A stretch of 6,645 nt of DNA from CAYLJJ01 sp964384025 (lineage in GTDB: Bacteria; Myxococcota_A; Bradymonadia; UBA7976; UBA1532), in the NCBI GenBank assembly GCA_964384025.1, contig CAYLJJ010000184.1, positions 1 through 6,645 of the forward strand, read 5' to 3'. Shown in pieces: positions 1 through 4,719 of this stretch. A program made the position numbers and the translations under genes. The notes beneath the pieces are model-generated. The model worked only from the letters and a program-made list of their open reading frames with translations, was not told where the DNA came from and ran no database searches. Each line of letters begins with the position of its first letter. Positions within the stretch are counted from its first letter, which is position 1.

Positions 1-13
1 GCCCTTCCCCACC

Positions 14-178
14 TTATATTTCGGCTCCATCCGCCATGGCGGATGAGCACCCCCCCCAAGGAGCAATCCCAAAGGCGATGTGCGAGCAGTTGAGACGAGT
101 CAGTCCATCGATGAGCCAAGCGAGCTGCTCAGGCGACAGGTCGTCAGGGCCTAGCCCATCAGGGAGGTCTGCGAGGAG
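14..178 (-). pseudogene. Fragment of an unidentified coding frame in a GC-rich island
   Basis: Read on the minus strand, this GC-rich block has an open frame of 54 codons ending in TAA at 16-14. It includes the protein-like stretch LSPEQLAWLIDGLTRLN. Of its first 41 codons, 26 end in G or C, unlike the AT-rich operon on the same strand. No ATG precedes it in frame; to the right the frame enters AT-rich DNA that is better explained by the plus-strand recombinase remnant. An eight-G run (57-50 on the minus strand) occurs after Ala-Pro-Trp. If the run were seven Gs, the frame would avoid the TAA and stay open to the left edge (… HPPWRMEPKYKVGKG). So it is either a degraded gene or a homopolymer error. 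The LSPEQLAWLIDGL segment loosely resembles the tail of IS66 TnpB proteins, but the following residues do not fit. I do not recognise the family. Confidence 0.3.
24..48. repeat. Perfect 18-bp palindrome with short extension
   Basis: Positions 28-45 (CATCCGCCATGGCGGATG) equal their own reverse complement. GCT at 24-26 and AGC at 46-48 extend the pairing after a one-base bulge. There is no loop and no adjacent T-run, so it is not a typical terminator. It could be a binding site for a dimeric protein, a recombination-related site or chance in GC-rich DNA. It lies next to the C8 run at 50-57. Confidence 0.4.
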
Positions 179-556
179 GGAATCATTACAGATGATGATT
201 ACACTATAGATAGAGAGAAATACACTATGGAAAATATGAGAATTAAGGAAGAATTACACAACATGAATAGAGCAGATAAGAAACTTCTCGAACCCTTAAA
301 AGAGTCATTTTCTTTCCTAAATAGAGCCAAGTTTGAATTTGAGAATGGAAATTATGAGAAAAAACGAATGATTCTAAAACTAATCTCATCGAACCCTACT
401 TTAAAAGCAAAAACTCCGCTTATTACAGCGGAGTTTCCGTTTGATGTTTTGCCTAAAAATGGGGGCATTCCCAATTGGCTCGACCACTGGGAACAAATCA
501 GGGGATTTGCCAAAGAAATTAAAAGGTACAGTGCTCTATTTGATAAGATAGTATAA
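155..556 (+). pseudogene. C-terminal remnant of a large serine recombinase
   Basis: The ATG at 227 opens a 109-residue frame. Its central part (FENGNYEKKRMILKLISSNP, then LKAKTPLITAEFPFD) matches the pattern I know from the C-terminal region of large serine recombinases: an FxxGxxxxKRxIL helix, an 'SN-x-x-LK' step, then a strand leading to a PF motif. The same frame is open upstream of 227 back to a TAG at 152-154. Residues encoded at about 173-220 (EEGIITDDDYTIDREKY) resemble the 'dGlITdeEy' part of the coiled-coil region in these enzymes. The ATG is therefore probably not the native start. The catalytic resolvase domain with its serine and the DNA-binding zinc-ribbon core are absent; they would lie where the GC-rich block now sits. 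This is most likely a non-functional relic of an integrated element. A small domesticated protein from 227 remains possible, but only a weak purine-rich stretch (AGAGAG) precedes that ATG. Confidence 0.6.
403..436 (-). terminator. Intrinsic terminator of the minus-strand operon
   Basis: AAACTCCGCT (411-420) and AGCGGAGTTT (427-436) are exact reverse complements around a 6-base loop. On the minus strand the hairpin is followed by a T-rich tract (TTTTT, GC, TTTT; positions 413-403), the classic Rho-independent layout. It lies about 160 bases past the stop of the last operon gene (596-594), with no other minus-strand gene between. On the plus strand the hairpin is followed by a weaker T-tract. 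The element sits inside the recombinase remnant, where it encodes Lys-Thr-Pro-Leu-Ile-Thr-Ala-Glu-Phe. Confidence 0.7.
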
Positions 557-593
557 ATTAGCAATAAAAGCAAATTATGGACATCAAAAACTA

Positions 594-1214
594 CTAATAC
601 CTCATAATTCCCAACCCCAGTAATACTGTATTAAAATCATAAATCGTTGGATGCTCTATATATTCATTATATAGAGAGCTAAGAGGGCGGACATTGGCCG
701 AGAGATGTGTCAGAGACACAAAAGTTCTTAGGTTTAAAACTTTATATGATACTAATACACCGATACGCTTTCCTAATCCAATACCCATAATATTATTATT
801 ATCTGAAGACCATAAAGACGGACCAGCTGAAATGAGAAAATCTACGCACAGCTCTTTCCATATAGAAAATGAAATTCTTAATCGCAAATCTATCTCAGTC
901 AATGACCGTCGTGTATCAAAATAAGAGAATGGGTCATCTAACCATAATAGCATTAGACCTGTACCAAAATATACGTTCTCTCCCACCTTCCATTCCATAT
1001 AGGGATTAAACCCAAATGCACCATAAACATTCTTTTGTGATGTTCCATGTTCAGTGAAATCTGGGCCTGTAGCATCTCCAGCAAATCCATAGAGGATTTC
1101 TATGGATCCAAATGATTTCTCATTTTGATTTTCACTTGGAGGCTCGTGAGAAAATGCTGAAATATATAGGAAGGGAACGAGCAGTAGTGGCAGGAGGGGA
1201 CGGAAAAGGCTCAA
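594..1214 (-). CDS. Outer-membrane beta-barrel-like protein with signal peptide
   Basis: The product is about 206 residues. The N-terminus (MSLFRPLLPLLLVPFLYISAFS) is a clear Sec signal peptide: one Arg, a Leu-rich core and a likely cleavage after Ala-Phe-Ser. The mature part shows alternating amphipathic stretches typical of beta-strands, for example FGSIEILYGFAG, VYGAFGFNPYMEW, VYFGTGLMLLWL and LRLRISFSIW. It ends in a strand with a C-terminal aromatic (GLGIMRY), as expected for barrels inserted by the BAM machinery. The size suits an 8-strand barrel, but I cannot name a family. Start choice: an ATG at 1220 has GAAGG directly abutting it, with no spacer. A TTG at 1214 has the same GAAGG six bases away and forms a TTGA overlap with the stop of the upstream lipoprotein gene, so TTG is preferred; the ATG would add only two residues. 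It is the last gene of the operon. Confidence 0.75.
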   Translation of the reverse strand: MSLFRPLLPLLLVPFLYISAFSHEPPSENQNEKSFGSIEILYGFAGDATGPDFTEHGTSQKNVYGAFGFNPYMEWKVGENVYFGTGLMLLWLDDPFSYFDTRRSLTEIDLRLRISFSIWKELCVDFLISAGPSLWSSDNNNIMGIGLGKRIGVLVSYKVLNLRTFVSLTHLSANVRPLSSLYNEYIEHPTIYDFNTVLLGLGIMRY

Positions 1215-3670
1215 GGGCATCCTTCGTCTACAATTCCATCACAATCATTATCCAGGGCATCACATAGCGTCTCAGTGGCCTCATATATAGCACCGATAGT
1301 GCTTGTATAGTCAGGCTCCTGCCACACTCCACCAGAACAGACTTTCTCAATTCCTGCACAAACACCATTTTGATTATCTGCTGGAGTTTGAAAATCGGTG
1401 TCTTCATCGACAGAACCATCACAATCGTTATCTAGTCCATCGCATGATACTTCAACTATCTCAAAATCATCTACAGTTGAATAATCAGGTTCTTGCCATC
1501 CATTTATTCCAGCGCAAGCTTTTCGAGTTCCGTTACATACTCCATTCTGATTGTTTGAAAGTTCTGGAGTAAAGTTAAAATTATCATCTACTTGTTCATT
1601 GCAATCATCATCAAGCCCATTACATTGCTCTACACCATTTGGACTTATGCCTGGATTTTGTGGTGCACAGTCATCTATATCTAGTGAACCATCATTATCA
1701 TCATCATCGTCCATGCAATCTTTCGTGAAATCATAATCTGTATCGGGAAACCCATTGTCAATTTCGCCGTTACAATCGTTATCTATACCATCGCAAACTT
1801 CTTCTTCTGCAACACTTCCCATGTAACTTGTACTACATATACCATATGCAGTTGGGTTTGTTGGGTTACATTCATAAACACCCTCACCACAACTACTATT
1901 ACAAATGCCACCTATGCCAAAATATTCATCGGTTTCACCATCACAATCGTTATCTATTCCATCGCATATTTCTGAAGCTGGTAAGTATTCACTACCATTC
2001 GGATTAGTGCTACATATAGCATCTCCAATGGCATTACATTCAATTTTTCCGTCAAGATAAGCACCAATACCCACACATAGATTGTCAATGCCGAAGCCCT
2101 CATCAATTTCACCGTCGCAGTCATTGTCTATATCATCACAAATCTCTACGCCAGGTCCGCCAGGTTGAACATTGCATACAACCGTAGTATCAAATGAACA
2201 AGTAAATGTTCCAGTGCGTTCACAGGCTCCAATACCTACTGTACAAACTCCATCGATGTTAAAATCTTCATCAACTTGACCATCGCAGTCGTTATCTATG
2301 CCATCACAAACTTCTCCTGCTGAATTTGGTAGAGATGCGTTACATACTACAGTATTATCTTCAATATTACAGACATATACTCCTGTTGTTTCGCATGTTC
2401 CCGTCCCCATACTACAAGATGTGTTAACAGTGGCGACATCATCGATTATTCCATCGCAATCATTATCTATTCCATCACAAATTTCGTCTGATGAAGCGTT
2501 TTCTGTAGCATTACACCTAACGCCATGATCGTTAGCACATTCAATAGTCCCTGTATTTTGACATTGGCCTATACCAACAGTACAAGACTCTCCTAGGTGT
2601 AAATCTTCATCGATTGTTCCATCACAATCATTATCTAACCCATCGCAGAGTTCATCTGTAGGAAGAATTTCCCCCGTACATTCTTCCCATAGATTTGTAT
2701 CTGCATCGCACTCAGCAGTACCTCCAATACATAGACCTTCGTTTTCTGTATTTACTGGGCCAGTATAGCAGTTTTCAGGTAAGGTATTAACGTTTGGATC
2801 ACAGGCACATTCTTCGGGCATACCTTCATCTGCTATTCCATCGCAATCGTCATCTAATCCATTACAAATTTCATCAGTTGGTCGCGTTTGTCCTATACAT
2901 GGTCCAAAACGTCCTTCTAAACATGTCCATGTACCATCTGAACAAAGTCCTTCTCCACTTGTTCCTTCTAGACCTGTATAGCATGATACAGAAATTGGAT
3001 TTCCATCATTATCTTCATCAATACTACCATCACAATCATTATCTACACCATCACAAATCTCAGAGTACGTTCCAGGAGTGATGTTTGGAATACATCCAAT
3101 GCCTGGGGATTCTGTATCTATTACACAAGTCCACTCACCTATATTACAAATTCCAGGATCTCCTGTATCACACTCATCACCACCACCTGGGTTACCTTCA
3201 TCTATTTCGCCGTTGCAATTATCGTCTATCCCATTGCAAACTTCCTGGAAAGAATCATCTATGACACACTCTTGTATATAGTTACTGCATGATATATGTC
3301 CTACAAGCTCACACCCTTCATAACCAAAAGTACATTCTTCACCTTTGGCTGTTCCTTCATCAACAAGCTCATCACAATCATCATCTATACCGTTACAAAT
3401 TTCACTTACGCCTGGATTGATGAAAGGATCATCATCTCTACAATCCAGATCTGTTCCACACCCAAAACCGTAGCCATCGTTATCATTATCGATACACTCA
3501 GAGCTAGGTGAAGAATCTTCTTCAGTATTACTTCCTATAATACTAGAGTCTCCTTGATAATTTCTCAGGAGGGTATCGCATCCTACGAGAGAGGTGAATG
3601 AGCTAAAAAACATAGCAAAAATGCTAACTGTTCTAATCCTGATAAATCTTATTTTTTCTTTTTTTAGCAT
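1211..3670 (-). CDS. Lipoprotein with 13 MopE-type metal-binding repeats
   Basis: The 819-residue product begins with a lipoprotein signal: basic MLKKEKIRFIRIR, a hydrophobic core, then Leu-Val-Gly-Cys with the lipidated Cys at residue 31. A Ser/Glu/Asp linker follows. Thirteen copies of E-[IVL]-C-[DN]-G-[IVL]-D-[ND]-[DN]-C-[DN]-G-x-x-D-[ED] run from about residue 95 to the C-terminus, spaced roughly 55-73 residues apart. Two Asp-rich lead-in segments (DNDNDGYGFGCG and DDDDDNDGSLD) end in NPG before a repeat, as in the full 'putative metal-binding motif' domain. Spacers carry further Cys pairs (GxGxCxxTGxxxC), suggesting disulfides. The family is known from MopE and many deltaproteobacterial surface proteins. 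The Asp/Asn pattern suggests divalent cation binding, probably calcium; copper binding as in MopE is not shown. Start: AAGGAG lies six bases before the ATG at 3670. An in-frame ATG at 3688 overlaps the upstream stop (ATGA) and would add six residues. Confidence 0.85.
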   Translation of the reverse strand: MLKKEKIRFIRIRTVSIFAMFFSSFTSLVGCDTLLRNYQGDSSIIGSNTEEDSSPSSECIDNDNDGYGFGCGTDLDCRDDDPFINPGVSEICNGIDDDCDELVDEGTAKGEECTFGYEGCELVGHISCSNYIQECVIDDSFQEVCNGIDDNCNGEIDEGNPGGGDECDTGDPGICNIGEWTCVIDTESPGIGCIPNITPGTYSEICDGVDNDCDGSIDEDNDGNPISVSCYTGLEGTSGEGLCSDGTWTCLEGRFGPCIGQTRPTDEICNGLDDDCDGIADEGMPEECACDPNVNTLPENCYTGPVNTENEGLCIGGTAECDADTNLWEECTGEILPTDELCDGLDNDCDGTIDEDLHLGESCTVGIGQCQNTGTIECANDHGVRCNATENASSDEICDGIDNDCDGIIDDVATVNTSCSMGTGTCETTGVYVCNIEDNTVVCNASLPNSAGEVCDGIDNDCDGQVDEDFNIDGVCTVGIGACERTGTFTCSFDTTVVCNVQPGGPGVEICDDIDNDCDGEIDEGFGIDNLCVGIGAYLDGKIECNAIGDAICSTNPNGSEYLPASEICDGIDNDCDGETDEYFGIGGICNSSCGEGVYECNPTNPTAYGICSTSYMGSVAEEEVCDGIDNDCNGEIDNGFPDTDYDFTKDCMDDDDDNDGSLDIDDCAPQNPGISPNGVEQCNGLDDDCNEQVDDNFNFTPELSNNQNGVCNGTRKACAGINGWQEPDYSTVDDFEIVEVSCDGLDNDCDGSVDEDTDFQTPADNQNGVCAGIEKVCSGGVWQEPDYTSTIGAIYEATETLCDALDNDCDGIVDEGCP
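1214..1560 (-). repeat. Recent duplication of the last two long repeat units
   Basis: The C-terminal two units share residues outside the core motif: NQNGVC, then a basic-Cys segment (RKAC / EKVC), WQEPDY, and the CDxLDNDCDG core. They lie about 175-180 bp apart. The other spacers lack this WQEPDY module, so these two look like a later tandem duplication or a separate subtype added at the C-terminal end. Confidence 0.7.
1221..1225 (-). promoter_or_regulatory. Ribosome binding site supporting a TTG start
   Basis: GAAGG on the minus strand touches the ATG at 1220 directly but is six bases from the TTG at 1214. That spacing, plus the TTGA stop-start overlap with the upstream gene, favours TTG as the start of the barrel gene. 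Confidence 0.45.
1235..3399 (-). repeat. Thirteen-fold coding repeat, period about 170-190 bp
   Basis: The core encoding CDGIDNDCDG recurs with near-identical bases (on the plus strand, variants of CCATCACAATCGTTATC). Approximate centres are 1250, 1430, 1610, 1782, 1952, 2126, 2295, 2465, 2634, 2853, 3042, 3224 and 3384. Copies 5 to 10 from the N-terminus are the most regular (about 170-174 bp apart), while the N-terminal ones are spaced more irregularly (160-219 bp). The cores are conserved and the spacers diverge, except for the last two units. Such direct repeats can change copy number by slippage or recombination. Confidence 0.85.
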
Positions 3671-3676
3671 GGTATT

Positions 3677-3682
3677 CTCCTT
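3677..3682 (-). promoter_or_regulatory. Strong ribosome binding site for the repeat lipoprotein
   Basis: AAGGAG on the minus strand is six bases from the ATG at 3670. It lies inside the reading frame opened by the alternative ATG at 3688, and it decides the start in favour of 3670. Confidence 0.75.
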
Positions 3683-3684
3683 AA

Positions 3685-4719
3685 TCATCTTTTACCTTCT
3701 CTGATATGTCTAATACTTCCAAAGAATGAAAACAAAATGCTATCCCTATTATAAAGAAAAGGATCATCTTCAAATACCTTAGAAAGGTTCTCTTTCTTTT
3801 TAGATAATTTATGAAATAACATTTCAAATGAATAAAATCTCTTGTTTATATCTTTGATAGGAAATTCGAAAACTCTCGCGTCATGCTTTAACAGCAAAAC
3901 ATTTAGCATTGCTATATATACTCCAACATCAAAAGAATTTTTAAGAGAATTAAGGTTTATCTTCATTTCTTGAAGACGATTGTAAATCATATCCAATAAA
4001 CTCTCATGTTTATTGGATAATTCAAATAGTTTTAGCGTTGTATACTTTATTTTGCCAACCCGTCCAACTTCGATTAAAAAGTCAATTTTTTTCGGTAAAT
4101 CCATACGCTTAAGTTCTCTGTCAAACTGAAGAATCCTTAATGACCGGACTCTCTTTGAATAAGAATCAAGATTAAACCCCTTCTCTGATAAATATCTATC
4201 AGCAGATAACTTTAAATATTCTAAAATCATACTTGACTCATATTCAGCTCCATACACTATTAGCCCAATCGACATCACACCCCATTTCTTATTTTTTTTG
4301 AAGAAAGCACCCATTTGATCACAATCTACGCTAGAAAAATCTATATTATTATCAGAAAGTGCGGTTAATAGCATGTTTAGCGATATATTGATCGGATCAA
4401 TCAACATATTCTGGTCAAAAGGCGTATAATCTATATTATCATATAAAATAAGGTTTGTTAAAGCATTTCTAAGATATACAAACCTAGTTAGGATTGTTTT
4501 GCCGACTATTTTAGTTTCACTTGCTGATAAATGGACAGTCGATGATTTTTTTGCAAAATGATACGAATCATCATCTAATTTCTCTGGATTTATTTGTATA
4601 GAAGTATTTGTTCTTTTATCTAGAACAAAATTTGGTTTTTCCTTGAAATTACTACTTAAATATACGTTAAAAGTATTTATTACAATCGATAATAACACTA
4701 TATTCTTAACTATAATCAT
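3685..4719 (-). CDS. Unrecognised 344-residue protein with N-terminal hydrophobic segment
   Basis: I do not recognise a family. Residues 1-22 (MIIVKNIVLLSIVINTFNVY) form a hydrophobic segment after one Lys, fitting a signal peptide without an obvious cleavage motif or a membrane anchor. The rest is Lys/Leu/Ile-rich and looks mainly alpha-helical, for example residues about 157-310 with many amphipathic heptad-like stretches. There is a single Cys (residue 133), in marked contrast to the Cys-rich lipoprotein downstream. There are no Asp-rich calcium-like loops. The start is an ATG overlapping the upstream stop (TAATG), with AGGGAG nine bases before it. The stop overlaps the alternative ATG of the next gene (ATGA). 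Tight coupling to three envelope proteins suggests it acts in the same compartment, perhaps as a periplasmic helical partner. This role is inferred from position only. Confidence 0.65.
   Translation of the reverse strand: MIIVKNIVLLSIVINTFNVYLSSNFKEKPNFVLDKRTNTSIQINPEKLDDDSYHFAKKSSTVHLSASETKIVGKTILTRFVYLRNALTNLILYDNIDYTPFDQNMLIDPINISLNMLLTALSDNNIDFSSVDCDQMGAFFKKNKKWGVMSIGLIVYGAEYESSMILEYLKLSADRYLSEKGFNLDSYSKRVRSLRILQFDRELKRMDLPKKIDFLIEVGRVGKIKYTTLKLFELSNKHESLLDMIYNRLQEMKINLNSLKNSFDVGVYIAMLNVLLLKHDARVFEFPIKDINKRFYSFEMLFHKLSKKKENLSKVFEDDPFLYNRDSILFSFFGSIRHIREGKR

Noticed and set aside
14..178. IS66 TnpB fragment
   Set aside because: Only a short LSPEQLAWLIDGL-like segment is suggestive, and the residues before and after it do not match the family as I know it.
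199..230. Direct repeat TACACTAT at 200-207 and 221-228 as a target-site duplication
   Set aside because: The copies are only 13 bases apart with no element between them, and both fall inside the recombinase frame; likely chance in AT-rich DNA.
352..573. Minus-strand open frame of 73 codons with hydrophobic N-terminus
   Set aside because: It overlaps the recombinase remnant and the operon terminator on the opposite strand, has no ribosome site, and its composition follows from the antisense of the plus-strand frame.
694..924. Plus-strand open frame of 76 codons
   Set aside because: It is antisense to the beta-barrel gene, which has a convincing signal peptide and strands; no family pattern or ribosome site was seen.
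1235..3399. Regularly spaced near-identical short repeats resembling a CRISPR array
   Set aside because: The period is about 170-190 bp, the repeats are imperfect, and they encode a conserved CDGxDNDCDG core in a single open frame; this is a protein repeat.
1303..3511. Several plus-strand frames rich in His, Ser and Pro
   Set aside because: They are the antisense of the repeated Asp/Cys codons in the lipoprotein gene and share its periodicity.
1211..3670. Copper acquisition role by analogy with MopE
   Set aside because: The shared motif is found in many proteins, and no kynurenine/Trp copper site or cytochrome peroxidase neighbour can be seen; only general divalent metal binding is supported.
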